This document shows, one piece after another, positions 1-12,020 of a stretch of 64,000 nucleotides of DNA (position 1 is the first letter of the stretch; each line of letters starts with the position of its first letter). The position numbers and the translations under genes were made by a program. Where the stretch lies: positions 29,230,267 through 29,294,266 of the forward strand of contig NC_051438.1 of assembly GCF_001649575.2 (NCBI RefSeq), written 5' to 3'. The notes beneath the pieces are model-generated. The model ran no database searches. It saw only the letters and a list, made by a program, of their open reading frames with translations, and was not told the DNA's origin. The DNA comes from Kryptolebias marmoratus. Taxonomy: Eukaryota > Chordata > Actinopteri > Cyprinodontiformes > Rivulidae.

Positions 1-154
1 GTCTGGTTGGACACGTCTGGCTGGACATGTGTGGTTGGACATGTCTGGCTGGACATGTCTGGTTGGACACGTCTGGTTGGACACGTCTGGTTGGACACGT
101 CTGGCTGGACATGTCTGGTTGGACACGTCTTGTTGGACACTTCTAGTTGGACAA
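1..154. repeat. 14-bp minisatellite, 11 units
   Basis: Eleven head-to-tail units of 14 bp, typified by GTCTGGTTGGACAC, with C/T variation at two positions. The last two units are degenerate, and the array runs off the left edge of the window. Because 14 is not a multiple of 3, three units make a 14-codon period. The same peptide pattern (Trp-Leu-Asp / Ser-Gly-Trp-Thr) therefore appears in more than one forward frame. Those open frames are a by-product of the repeat, not genes. Confidence 0.95.
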
Positions 155-2887
155 ATTCTTGCTGTTGTTTTATGTTTAAAAGACGATTTCCTGATAAATG
201 CAGAAACAGCGCCGGTTGTCAAAGTATCCATTACATAAATAACTTTGTTATAGAAACTACTCCGGTTTCTCCATCTGTTTTTTTTTCTCATTTTCCCCAT
301 TTATCTCTTTTGTTTTTGTTTTTTGTCTCAACATAAATTGTCTCTTTTGCCGTCTCCGTCTCACCCGGTGATCCATCAGCCTCGCTGACAGAGTCAACAA
401 AGCTGCAAAGTAATTTATAGATGCAAAGAGTTCTTTTCAGCTTTCTCTGAACAAAAAGATACTTCCTTCATACCAGCCCATTAGCATACTCTCATTTTTA
501 TTCATAACTTTCTGCAGCTGAGCTGATCCACAGCCTGTACAGGCCTGCATGTTCGATACGTGAAACCACAAAGTATGAATGTGTTGGAGAACCACTAATT
601 TACATTCACATAACAATTATCAGTGGTTTAAATGAAGTAAACGCCTGATCTGACAGAAGTGTTTGTGCAGCCTGGTGGACAGTTTGATGCATTTCATCTC
701 CAACCTTATCCTTCCCAGACTCGTGATTGATTGCACGTGTTTCCAGGTCAGGTCCTAAAAGTCACACGGAGAGGAAAGACCTCAGGTTGGCTGCAGATGA
801 AGCCCCGCCCCCTGGCGTCGACACACAAGCAGGTTGAGAAAAGTTAACGAGAGGTAAAATAAAATCATCTTATATCATCTTTTCCCCACAGACGTGATTT
901 GTGGCTCAAAGCATCGTCTGGCCTCTCTGATCCCGAACACCGAGGCGTCTGCTCGGCTTCCAGCTCCCCGAACCTCCAGCTGACACCAACGAATGCATCT
1001 CGCTCGCCGCTGCTGCCGCCGCATCAAGTCTCAGCTCAGTTTTCTCTCATTGTTCACGCAGCATAAACCATTGTAAGATTCTTCTCTTGAATTTAAATAA
1101 TCAGGAAATAAATGTTTTCAGTCTGACTTTAGAACAAAGATTATAAAACCTCAACAGCTTGAAAGAAGTTCTCTCTCTTTTAATTATTGCAGAATTATTA
1201 TTACAGTTATATTAGAAACATTCTTTGAATAAAATGTGACAAAAGTCATATTAAAACTGCCTGTGTGTGGGTGAATATGTGTATATTTTTATATAAATAC
1301 ATGATTTATGTGTGCGTGCATACAGGAGTATAGTGCCTGTAATGCATGTTTTATGTTGTTGTTGTTGTTGATTTTAAATGGCGCCATGCTTGTAATGTTG
1401 TTGTGTGCATCTTTAACTCGATGCTGGATGAGAATAAAGAAAATAACAGTAACAATGTGCAGAAATCCCCTGTTCGGACTCTGGTCAGTGAGATTACAGC
1501 GGTATCTGTACGACAGTCTTTATTCCTGTGAGTTGAACTAATTAATGTGGATTATTTTTAAAATAACCAACGTGCTCTGTCAGCAAATTTCATTCAGAGC
1601 GGTGAGAAACAGTTTGGCTGGAGATGCAAACGCTCCTTTCAGCAGCTGCAGACGTTTTATTAGATTCTGGGGTCATTTCCACTCATTTCTTTGTCTTTAT
1701 CTAAGCTTCGTTCTCAGTCTCTAATCGATGTCCTCAATGTCTTTTCTGTTGAATTTTTTATCTCACCTCGTAGACGACTCAATTTTTCTTTTTTTTTTTT
1801 CTGTAATGTTCATTTTATCTTGACCTTCTCTCTCTCCTCGTCCATTCCTCCATGTTCCCTCCTCTGCTCCCTCTGTCCTCCTCTTTCTCGTCTCAATGAC
1901 GGACCATCTGGCCTCAGCCAGGCATTTATAATGGCCTTATCACGGGCCGCAGAACGCCGCTGAACCGAGAGCAGTGATTGGCTGAAGGACTCCGATGCCC
2001 TTTATTCCTCTCCGACCATGAGAGCTGCCATCTTCATTACAGAATCCTTCACCTGCTTCACTCAGACACTTTCTAACATCTTTGTAGCTACCTGTGGGCT
2101 TCCTGTCATCAACAAGTCTGCAGCTGAAACTAAGAGCTATCCTTCACTTCCAGATGACTGAACGGAACTAAAAATTACTTGACACGTCTGTGTAGAGCAA
2201 AAAAAAACCCTGCTAATGATGAAGGGCAGACCGAAGAAGATAACCGCGCTTTAATTAAAGACAATGGCCCTGTGGAGATATCTCACATCGTAGTCTGAAC
2301 TGAAACATGAGCTGAATCAGAGACAGAAATTAACACGAGCTCCGGGCAAAAATCTCCCCAAAGTTTGGAAGATTCCTGGAAAATTAAAAGCAGGAGGAGG
2401 ACAATTCATTTCTCTTTCCATTTTTGGCACGCTGGCTCCGAGGACACATTTCTTCTGGAAATGTGTCGTAGAGAAGACGGTTCTGACACATTTACCGTGG
2501 ATCTGAGAAAAACATGCATTCATTCGGCTCAAAAGATCCATTTCTTCTATTTATAAATGTTAACCTCTGTGTTTTATTTCTGCGAGGCACCCAAAGACTT
2601 TGACAAAATAAAAACCGCCTTCCCCGTCCTCCCAGGTGGGACTCTGTCACGTTGTGGTTGTTCATCTGAAGGGTTTCTGTCTCTCTGTGGTCGACTCAGG
2701 AGGCTTTTCTCCTCTTTCTGTGCAAAACATGACTTCAGGTCAGCAAAATACGGTCCTTTATGTGCCATCTGAAGGAGTTTATAACAGGAGCGGCTGGAGG
2801 TTAGTTTAAACCTCAGAGACGAGTCACACTCACGCATGAAACATGTTTTTATTTTTATTAACTATTAACGATGAAGCCTTTTTTTAG
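155..2887. other. Noncoding stretch, one GC-richer island
   Basis: AT-rich sequence with only short, unconvincing open frames. A pyrimidine-rich tract lies at about 1775-1900. It is followed by a GC-richer block at about 1905-2045 containing GGCATTTATAATGGCC and an inverted CCAAT box (GATTGGCTG near 1977). The block could be a conserved noncoding element, but this is judged by composition only. I see no RNA gene or mobile element in the rest. Confidence 0.4.
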
Positions 2888-2985
2888 TTGCCAGCTGTCA
2901 TGAAAACACAGTCACCTGTGTGTGTTTGTTAGCAAAATATCTCATTAATCAGTTGATAGATTCTAATAAAACTGGGTGAACAAAG
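2888..2985 (+). repeat. R1 repeat, 5' part (split copy)
   Basis: This is the start of the dispersed family called R1 here. Its forward-strand signature is GTTAGCAAAATATCTCATGAACC, then AAGATGGCNGCC, then GTAGTAGCTGAGAGTCAT, then GGCGGGTGATATGCATT. This piece holds the start (TTGCCAGCTGTCATGAAA) and the GTTAGCAAAATATCTCAT core. The rest of the copy resumes about 0.8 kb downstream, beyond an antisense LINE relic. Confidence 0.7.
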
Positions 2986-3059
2986 ATACTTAATGCAAAG
3001 CATGAATGAGTTTATTTTGATTAAATTTAAATAAAAACAAGTTAAAAGAAGGAGTCTGA

Positions 3060-3420
3060 AGCCATCCTGGGTCAGATTCAGAAATCCTCAGAACAGAAAA
3101 ACTAAATCAAACTCACTAAAATCACGTCACAATAAAACCTATAATAACTTCAGATTTTAAATCTTTTTTAGTGCTCAGCTCATGGCTAAGACCATCCCAT
3201 AATTTACCTCCCAGGACTGAAACAAATCTATATTTAACATCTTTTCTAACAGGACAGTTTTCAAATATAAATAACCCTTGTAAATCATATAACTGTCCTC
3301 CATATATAAATAAAAAAACCTGAATAAATCCAGGAAGGTTTTTATTTGCAACATGAAAAATAATTTAAAAATCCTGCTGTTTTTAAAAAAACAAATCTGT
3401 AAATTTTAAAGCTCTGGAGC
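3060..3420 (-). mobile_element. Antisense LINE (L2/Rex-like) C-terminal relic
   Basis: Read on the minus strand, about 3358 down to 3128 stays open for roughly 75 codons. It contains VRKDVKYRFVSVLGGKLWDG, with LPGFIQ and LYDLQGLF upstream. The order LP-x-x-IQ, Y-x-L-x-G, then V-x-G-x-x-LW-x-x-L is typical of the region after the reverse transcriptase in fish L2-like LINEs. A stop codon ends the frame on the upstream side, and no catalytic domain is present. This is a dead 3' fragment. The clade assignment is less certain than its LINE identity. Confidence 0.55.
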
Positions 3421-3779
3421 AACAGATCAATACAGTATATGCCAACGTTTCATATCCTGTTATTCTCCAACTTTATACAAAATAAAAACAGATTTAGATA
3501 CGTAGTAATAAAAGCTTTAAGGGGTTTTTATCCTGAACTGCCATTTTAAAGATTTTGCTGCAGCAGTTTTACAGATATATTGAAATGCAGGTCTGCAGTG
3601 AATGTAAACAAACCTGAGTCTCAGAGAAGATGTTTAAATATCAGAGTGAAAAGAAAAGAGAGACAAATGTCAGATCAGGAAGGATGGAGTGAAAGCTCAG
3701 CGTTCAAACACACAAAACCCCCTAAATTTACCATTTGACCTATTTTCTGTTACTTCAGGTGTTTCAAACACACATTTGT

Positions 3780-3925
3780 TGATCCAAGATGGCCACCATA
3801 CCTAACAGACGTGGAAACAAACATAAAAACGTCTGAAACTCAGTCAGTTTTCAGACGTTGAGCTCAGCTTTGGTGTGGTAGTAGCTAAGAGTTATTCATG
3901 AGCTCTAACAGATCTATCTTTGTCA
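3780..3925 (+). repeat. R1 repeat, 3' part (split copy)
   Basis: Continues the R1 copy begun at 2888. It has AAGATGGCCACC at 3786, then a stretch ending in GTTGAGCTCAGCTTTGGTG, then GTAGTAGCTAAGAGTTATTC and CTAACAGATC. The final GGCGGGTGATATGCATT motif is missing. Confidence 0.7.
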
Positions 3926-5381
3926 AAAACTTTAAATTTCTTCTAATTTAATGTAAATTCCATTTTAGAGTCCAAAGATTTAAGTTTTTCTCTTAGAACT
4001 TCTCTAAAATTTGGGGCACATTCAGAAAAATGAGAGATTTTGATTTTAACCTTTTCTTATTTAGCTTCTGACCCGGTTTTCGGCTTTGTGGTCACCGGTT
4101 ATATTCGGTTTAAATTCTGGGACGTGTTTTAGCTGCTCAAGGTGTAATTTCAACACATTTTTAAGCAGAAGAGCCAAACTTCTGCCGGCGAACGGCCGTG
4201 TGCAGATCATTACCTCCGCTCTTATAATTAAAACCTGCAGAGGACCCTGAAGGACAAACGGTCACTCAGCGGGCCGCTGTGCACCGTCCCGGAGTTCTGC
4301 CATGACATTCGGCCATGATGGCTTCATTAGTCAGAGTGACCTGTGTGACTAGACATGAATAAGCCTTACGCAGACTCGACACAGGTCAAACTTTCTGCAG
4401 CTGCTGCAAAACGTCTGTTATCCATCTCCATAAAGGAGACACGCCGGTCCGAATCCAGCCATTCGACAGCTGCTGCTTTGATGCACACTAATACTCAACC
4501 AGATGTCCGCCAGCTTTTCAGCCCAGTCTGATGCAATATTTGGCATCAGTGAGACGTGTTTGTTTAGGCTGCTTCAGGTGGAACAGTCGTGTCTGTGATT
4601 ACTGTGGATATCATGTCAGATAAGGTGCACCTTCTGTGTTTTCTGTTAACGTTGTGGTCCAGACACTGACCAGAGTTAAAGCAAGGTGAAAAGTTCATCT
4701 CTGGGGTTTGCTCTTTTTCAGATCAGCCAAACAAGCAGCATATTTCTGATTCTTCATGGGTTGATGCAAGTCTCTTACATGCTGCAACTGTTGGAGACTC
4801 AAAAAGCTGAGAAAATAAAATAATCTCTGAATTCTGAGTGTTTGTGGTTTAATCTACTGGATTACACTTTAAATTAAAACAGGTAGATATGGACCAGTTT
4901 TTCAAGAATGATTATTTAGCATCTGCAAAGCATTCATGCTGTAGCCTTGGGTGGTTTTACTCATAGAAGAGCTCCTGCAGGAGTCCAAACACAGCTCTGA
5001 TGCTCTAAAACTGACCAAAACTAAACTCAGACGCATTTGAGACGAGTTAAAGAACTCTGTGACTCTGTGTCTTTGAACATGTTTAAAAGGAAACCCTTGC
5101 ATCTCACATATGGGAATTAAGGACCCTCACAGATGTTTTAAAAGCATTTTCTCTTGCGGACACCGTTCACCAAACTGTCCCCAGCAGTCGCAGCCCAGAA
5201 GATTCAGGCTTGAGAGCTTGCGAATAAAAAAAATAAAAAAAATAAACAGCTTGAATGACTTTAATTTTAGAGCCAACCTGAAGGTTTAAAAAGTATGAAT
5301 TTTAACATGGGAAAGGCTGGAACTATTTAACCAGTTTGTTCTTAAAAAAGGCAGCTGGAATGTCAACGATACAGAAGTACA
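3926..5381. other. Noncoding stretch, GC-richer island at 4190-4520
   Basis: No gene is recognised. The block at about 4190-4520 is less AT-rich than its surroundings and has no repeat signature, for example around CCATGACATTCGGCCATGAT. It is a candidate conserved noncoding element by composition only. The remainder is ordinary AT-rich DNA. Confidence 0.3.
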
Positions 5382-5417
5382 GGGTTTGAGACAGGGACAG
5401 GGTTTGAGACAGGGACA
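5382..5417. repeat. 18-bp direct repeat, two units, ending at a gap
   Basis: Two copies of GGGTTTGAGACAGGGACA run directly into a 100-N gap. The array is probably longer in the real genome. Confidence 0.8.
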
Positions 5418-5517
5418 NNNNNNNNNNNNNNNNNNNNNNNNNNNNNNNNNNNNNNNNNNNNNNNNNNNNNNNNNNNNNNNNNNNNNNNNNNNNNNNNNNN
5501 NNNNNNNNNNNNNNNNN
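5418..5517. other. Assembly gap (100 N)
   Basis: Exactly 100 N, a placeholder size rather than a measured one. It is flanked on both sides by different tandem repeats. Open frames drawn across it are meaningless. Confidence 0.99.
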
Positions 5518-5655
5518 AACTTTAAATGTTCTGCCTTTTTATGGAGGAGAGGAAACTTTNAAATGTTCTGGCTTTTCATGGAGCAGAGGAAACCAAAGTT
5601 TAAATATTCTGTGTTTTTATGGAGCAGAGGAAACTTTAAATGTTCTGCGTTTGGT
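5518..5655. repeat. 36-41 bp minisatellite, about 3.5 units
   Basis: Units start AACTTTAAATGTTCTG and end ATGGAGCAGAGGA. They are 36, 37 and 41 bp long, followed by a partial unit. A single N lies at 5560. The array begins at the right edge of the gap. Confidence 0.85.
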
Positions 5656-6124
5656 ACAATCATTTTCCAATGTTTTGAAGGTTCATGGTTGTTGGAAGTT
5701 GTCACCGTTCGCCTGACTTTCTCTGTAAATAAACCCGGTGATGCAGCTGGAAGTGTTTGAGGAAAAGTTAGAGAAGTTTGAGGAGGTATGTCACTGTTGG
5801 AAACTCAGAGTTTGGAGAAAATAAACGTATTTTCAGCTGAGTGTTTGAGACCAAATGACCAGAGGGGCTTGTGGCTGGGTTTTTGGAAATCATGGCCTGT
5901 TTTTGTGTGCCCAGCTTGAATTGTGTTCTTGGCTGTGAACGTTGGTTTGAATACTTTGATTTGTTTTATTCTCACCTCCACATTTATGATATTTTCTGCT
6001 GGGAGAACATTTTAGAAACAAAGAAAGCTTTGGAGCAGTGTTTTAGTAATTAATATTTATAATTAGCGCTCATTGGAGACAGCTGCTTTGACCCTCATTT
6101 GAGAGGAAATTTCTTGCATTAATT
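5656..6124. other. Noncoding, nothing recognised
   Basis: Only short open frames. No repeat family or motif cluster stands out. Confidence 0.5.
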
Positions 6125-6240
6125 TTTTAAGAGGTGGGCAATACCACAAAGTTTGGTACTGATCCAATACCAAGTAAATACAGAGACAATTACCAAATCC
6201 ATCCGATACTGATAGATGTTTCAATAATTAAGGTGGCTGC
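6125..6240. repeat. Dispersed repeat shared with 23370-23470
   Basis: The block with AAGAGGTGGGCAATACCACA, AAGTTTGGTACTGATCCAAT and a run of GATACTGATA resembles 23370-23470 in phrase order (AAGAGGTG, AGTTTGGTATGGATC, GATATCGACCCG). This is probably one old dispersed family. Its class is unknown. Confidence 0.4.
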
Positions 6241-6479
6241 ATCATCAAATTATAAAATATAAATGAATTTTTATGACCTTTAAGTGTTTTTGTGATTTTT
6301 CCTTTGGATTAATAACCACTTAAAGCCCAGAACAGAATTTGTAAAGTTTATAGCTCAACAGAAAATACTTTTTACCAAAATAAAAGTTTTTGTTCAGAAA
6401 TAATTGAACAGTAACATAACTGCTGTTCCCCGTATATTGTCATGTCTGGATTTTCATAAATAAATAAAGTGTTCAAATT
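6241..6479. other. AT-rich noncoding
   Basis: Nothing recognised. Confidence 0.4.
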
Positions 6480-6965
6480 TATCACTCAAGAAACTACAAT
6501 AATGCGAGAATCTGGATGTTTTTGTTGTTTTCTATGGTTTGTCTGGTTGGGTTTTGGTGGTTCTTGTAGATCTGTTTTTATTTGTCTCTGGAGTTCTGTT
6601 TGTGTTCCTGTCCTTCTTGAGTTTGTTGTTTCTCTGATCTGTCTTCATGAATTAGATTTAGTTTTGTGTATTTCTGATCTCAGTTTCCAGCTTCATTTCC
6701 ATTTTGCCCTCAGTCTGTCTCTCAGTGTTTTTCCTCCTCATCCACACCTGTCTCCTGTTTGTAATCACTCACCTGTTCTCACTACCTCGTCAGCCCAACC
6801 TTTAAATTCAGTCTCTGGTTGTCTCCTCATGGGGGAAGCTTTGTTGCACTGATGTCCTGTCCTGTTGTTCTTTGATGCTGATCTTTTATGTGTTTTCTGC
6901 CACGTCAGCTTTTCTTTTTATTTTCTTTAATGAAAGTATTTTAGTTTTTTGAGCTCCTCATGTTC
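6480..6965 (+). repeat. LTR-like dispersed repeat, sense
   Basis: Pyrimidine-rich sequence with CCACACCTGTCTCCTGTTTG, then AATCACTCACCTGTTCTC, then TTTATTTTCTTTAATGAAAG. This phrase order is common in fish LTR-type repeats and is echoed in antisense at 24975-25345 and 30915-31345. No coding region, primer-binding site or target duplication was identified. The open frame at 6469-6852 is low-complexity and not a gene. Confidence 0.3.
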
Positions 6966-9900
6966 CCTAAAACCTTCAACCATCCAATTTGACAGATAAA
7001 ATTCCTTCATTCAGAAGAGAAACTAAAACTGAAGTACTGATCTTTATTAGACTGATATCAACAGATGCTAATCCTAATGATTTATTTTAACAAGATATAA
7101 AAAGGAAAAACAAAGAAATAAAAAAATAAGCAGACCTAAATCAATCAGTTGCTCAGGAGACACAAACAAAATTACATATCAGTGAGTTTCATGCAATTAA
7201 AGCATATAAGATTAAGATAAGCAGATAAGATTTTGCTCAGGATGGCAGATAAATTCACGTTAAGATGAGCTGAACAGGTCAGAATGTGATCCATTCTTAT
7301 CTGTAAAATCAGAAATTGAGGGTTCTTATAGGAAATCCAGTGGAGTATTTTTTACATGCAAAAGTGCCATAACTAACAACCAAATCTGTGCCATTCCAAG
7401 TTAAAACTGCAAATTTTAGCTGTCTCTAACTGTTCGCCAATGATCTCAGCACAGTGAGATGGATTTATAAGAATCCCTGATCTGAACATAAATTGGAAAA
7501 GGAACTTAAACTACAACTCTGTTCAACACAAATTAATGTGCAAAGCTTTGTTTTTATTCTGAATTCTGTTTAACACGTCTGTGCAAATTCAGTTTTCCGT
7601 CAAAGCAGAAAACATGCATAAAAAGATCTTTTAATTTTCCCGTTTGAAGCCACAGTCTGAACCGTTTTAAAGGCTGCTCCTCCCTGCATGCAGAACCTGG
7701 ATGCTGCTGCAGTCTGAGGCTGACGGCTCTGAGATTTAAGGCTCGCTGCTGCACTCAGCTGCCTGCACAGGATTTTCTAATTAGAGTTGGCGACTTGGCT
7801 TCAGCTTCGCCTTGCAATAAATCACAAAGCCTCTCAGGTGCATTCTCTCCGGCGCTGCTCAGTGGCATTTCACTATCAGCACTCTGATGGAGCTCCCCCG
7901 ATATTTTCATCCAGAAGAAAGGAGAAAATAGAAACGCTGTGAGAATCTGTGGCTGTGCAACCTGATCGTGTTTAACTTTAAAACCAATGAAAGGATTTAA
8001 ACGTTTAAAAACATATAAAACCTGCAGAGATGAAGTTCTTTTTACACACAGTGGATATGATAAAACAACACATTAATGGTGAATCTAGATGTTTTGTTCT
8101 CACTTGTTAATGAGCAAGTGTTTTATATATTATATAGTTTGATTTCTTCAATCAATAAAATGTTTATCCTCTTTTTATTTGAGGGGAAAAAATTAGGAAC
8201 AAACAGATTAATTAGTTGCTTCTGCACAGCATGTGTGACAGAAAACTGTTCATTATTGGCCAAAGCTTGTTGTTAAAGAATAAACAGAAGCAGCAGCTGG
8301 TTTGTGTTTTTAAAGCTGCTGCAGAAACAGTACAGAGTGCAGGACTGCTGCCAAACATCACCGTAACTGAAAAATGATTGCTTTCAGAAGTCATTTACTC
8401 TGCCTGATGGTGACAGGATTTCACCAACATTGTCTCTGGAAAGATGAGGAAAAAACCCAAAGCTTTCACACAGCTTCCTCCCAGTCCTCTGCAACCCGAA
8501 CAACAAAAACTTAAACAAACAATTAAAACAAAGGTGAAGGCAGTGCTGCAACATTATTGCATTTATTGTTTCTCTGTGACTGCGATCCAGACACAATAAT
8601 ACTGATAAATCTTGTTAATGAGACCAAACTCAGAAAAATCTTTTTGGTATCACATTTAAACTGTAATTAGAAAATATGGTTTTAAAACAAAAAGATCCTA
8701 AAAGACTCTTTTTGTCAAAGTCAGCCGAATAATTTAAATTATGTGAAACTTTTAAACATAAAACGCCTCAGATTTCAAGTTGACCGTTTGTCAAAGACCA
8801 AATTAATGTTCTTTACTTTCTGTAGAAGCCTGAACCTGCAAATGAAACAGATCTGTCATGTTTTAATTAATCAGAGAGCCCTACAAATGTTATGAGAACA
8901 CGTTTGAAGACAATATATTGAATGTTATAGATAACTAGAAAATATAAAAATAATTTCTACAATTCAGAGACCCCAGGTGAAAAGATTAAAGCTAATGTGT
9001 CCACAGAGACATGTTAGACTCAGGTGTGTCCTCAGTCCTTGAATCAGTCAGGCTGCCTGTTTAAAGGGGACAGGTAGTCACAGGGCTGTTTGGTATCATG
9101 GTGTGTAAAAACACTGAACATGGAGGACAGGAAGCTGAGGACAGATGTCTCAGCAGCTCAGAAATATGATTGAGCAACAATAATTTAGTGATTAAATGTT
9201 AAGTTACAGAAACATCCTTCTTATCAAGGCCCGCTTCATTAGTTTTTTTTATTTATATATAATTTTGTTAAACCAATATTCTGAAGCAACGACTAATTTT
9301 TATTACTTGATTTTGTCAGTTTATTCTAATGAATTTCAGTTTATTTATGTAACAGCTGTGAGGTGTTTTTTTTTTTCTTTAATGAAAAGATGGATGTAGA
9401 TGTAAACATGTCCAGGTATTTAGTTTTAATTTTTAAAATCAGTCTACAAACTAATAAAACTTGAATACATCACGTTAGTTTCCTCGTTAGTTCCTGGATC
9501 CTCCTCTGTGGAGACCCAGGAGGAAACGTAGAGAAGAAGAGGCAACTCATGACAGCTGAGCGGCCTAAATCCACAAACATCACACCTTCATGCAACCTGT
9601 CAAACTCTGAGAAGCATGGAGAGAATATAAGAGCTTTATAAATACAAACTTATCAACTTTAGAGGCGCTGATGGCTGAGTTTTGCTGGACCAGCAGGTTT
9701 GAGTCTTTCTTCTAAAATAAGAGACTCATGTATTAATTATTTACTTTCAGCAAGAAAGTGTCAAAGTATTCCTTCTAAACTGAAGAGGAAAGTCTTCCAA
9801 ACTTTCACTGACTCTGACAGGTGATTTCTGGAGAGCTGTTTGCCGACCGTGTCAGTCAGGAATGTGTTCATGAGTTTTGCTGTGCCTCAATCGGATTGTT

Positions 9901-10419
9901 CACCTCGCTCCGCAGGAACCAGAACCCATCATTCTTCCAGGTGACTGAAAAGCCATTTCTTCCTTTTGAAAGGACAGTTTTACAGCTGGGGGATAAAAGT
10001 GAATTCTAAACAGTGTTCAAGATTTAATCGTGTTCAACTGGATGTGAATTTACGGCTCAGTTGACCTGCAGGAAGCTTTGATTTTGTTTGGTGACATTTC
10101 CTGTTGCTGTCCTTTTATAAACCTGTGTAACGAAGCAGCAGGGACTTGTTGAAAAGGAAAGTCTCATCAGAATAGTAGCATCTAACCAGGTAAGAGAACG
10201 ACCCGTTTGGGCCAAACTTCACTGATAGTTTGTGGACTTCTCTGGATTTATGGAAACTAAACTTAGTCGGGTTCCAGAGGATGATGATGATGATGAGGAG
10301 AAAATATGTTGTCAAACATTTTGAAGGCGTTCGAAGCGATCCTCTGAGACTCACCTGAGAAGCCTGACGGTTGTTTCAAGTCTGTTTGGAAAATTCTTCT
10401 TGAATATAATTTGTCACAA
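6966..10419. other. Noncoding stretch, island near 7770-7910
   Basis: Long AT-rich stretch with no gene or clear mobile element. At about 7770-7910 there is a compact GC-balanced block containing TTTTCTAATTAGAGTTGGCG and CTTGCAATAAATCACAAAGC. It is a candidate conserved noncoding element by composition and homeodomain-like cores only. Confidence 0.3.
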
Positions 10420-11060
10420 ACACGTACTTCATCACCTGCAGTTCCAATCTGTGATCAGAACTGATTCTGGTTCTGCACCTGAAGGACGCTCACCTGGGGG
10501 AATGCATGGATCAGTCCGCTGTAAGACTAAAACAGGAGGCTGGACCGTACTGTCATGATGGGTGTAACTTTCTTTACCCACATGCAGAGAACACTCAGCG
10601 AGACAGTAATCAGTTAAAGTGTTTATTGTAAAAGATAACAAAGTAAATGTGCAAGTGACAGGATCCGGGAAGGTCAGCCAACAGGAAACTACGGCAAGCT
10701 GGAGAGACGAGGGAAATGGTGAGTTCACGGGCGATGGGAAATTAGCAATACTCAGAGNNNNNNNNNNNNNNNNNNNNNNNNNNNNNNNNNNNNNNNNNNN
10801 NNNNNNNNNNNNNNNNNNNNNNNNNNNNNNNNNNNNNNNNNNNNNNNNNNNNNNNNNGGTTGTACCAAACTACGTTAACACTCTGGCAAAGAAGTGTCGG
10901 CCGCCCCGTCCTCAAATACTCCACTGATGATAGATCGCTCGCAGGTGAGTAGAAAAACGTCAGGTGATTTCAATCCAGCCCTCAGGAATGCACAGCCTCC
11001 CGTCGCCCTCTGCTGGGAAAAAAAAAGGAGAACCAACCCAACCCACCTGGATCCCAACAC
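10420..11060 (-). repeat. LTR-like repeat, antisense, with a gap inside
   Basis: It contains AATCAGTTAAAGTGTTTATT, AAATACTCCACTGATGATAG and CCTCCCGTCGCCCTCTGCTG. These phrases are typical of antisense fish LTR-derived repeats. A 100-N gap interrupts it. No coding frame survives. The boundaries are approximate. Confidence 0.3.
10758..10857. other. Assembly gap (100 N)
   Basis: Exactly 100 N, so the true size is unknown. It sits inside repeat-like sequence. Confidence 0.99.
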
Positions 11061-11689
11061 GTACGAGTAAAGATAAATAGTTGTTTATAAATTCTGTCTG
11101 TAAAAAATCTAAATCTGTCGACAGTTTTAAACAAATATTCATCATCATCGGTAGCACACAGGAATCCTTGTAATAAATGTAAGAATTATTTTTAGTACAT
11201 TAATTGTCTCATCTTACTCTTGCACAAGACTTATTTTGTTTTTGGGTCGTTTAGGTTTAATTTATCTTATCTGTTCTGAAATATTTAATTTGGAACTATT
11301 CTGCATCCGTTGCTCTTTGTTTTTGGGATGTTTAACGATATTCTGATTCTGTTTTTATTGTAAGTGTTTCTTTGGAAAATGCTGGTGTGGATTCTCAGTC
11401 ACAGCAAATCCAGGAAAGTTTGAGAAACACAAGCACACGCACCACAGAATAAATTGACAACATAATGAACGGACAGTTAGCAGATAATGTCTAAAAATGC
11501 AGATAATGTTGGTCAGCTGTGTTGGAGGCAGTTGGTTATCCAGTTGAATTATGTGTGAACTGTACGTACATGATTATTTACTGTAAATGTGTGCTGGTAT
11601 TATTAACAGTACAGTCTGTACATGTCTGAGCAGTAATGTTGTATATTCAGAACAGCAGCAGTATCATTTAGGACTCGCTCATCAGCTAA
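11061..11689. other. AT-rich noncoding
   Basis: No gene, repeat family or motif cluster was recognised. Confidence 0.4.
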
Positions 11690-12020
11690 TTGTTAAGGAT
11701 TGTGGGGGAAAAGCTGTTTTGGGGCCTGGATGAGGCGCAGCAGCTCAAACCGTACATGTCCTGATTTTCTCAGCCCTCTTCCTCGTCCATGAGGAGAACC
11801 GGTCCTGAATGAGGGTCCGCGGGTCATCGATGATTCTCTCAGCAGCCAGAACTGCTCGCTGCAGCTCTTCACTGTTGGATGCTGTTTAATCATTCCAACC
11901 TGTAAAAATAAGTCAATAATCTGACAGTCGTGGTCGTGATGAAACTGGAAATAAAGCTGGTTCGGAGGACAGAGATGTGAGCCCTGATCGTCTTTGTCCA
12001 GAAGGAGTTCAACCTTTTCC
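11690..12020 (-). mobile_element. Antisense LINE (Rex1/CR1-like) C-terminal relic
   Basis: One minus-strand frame reads ELQRAVLAAERIIDDPRTLI, then a Lys/Arg-rich stretch RKRAEKI and, after a stop, KTAFPPQ. The pattern LQR-x-V-x-x-AE(R/K)II followed further on by N/K-x-FFPQ resembles the C-terminus of fish Rex1/CR1-like LINE proteins. The frame is broken, and no reverse transcriptase core is seen. Confidence 0.4.

Noticed and set aside
1691..1963. Possible exon: pyrimidine tract and CAG followed by a 90-codon frame
   Set aside because: The frame is mostly the pyrimidine tract itself. No matching donor or neighbouring exon was found.
5286..5760. Open frames on both strands through the N gap
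   Set aside because: The gap is read as undefined residues and the flanks are tandem repeats.
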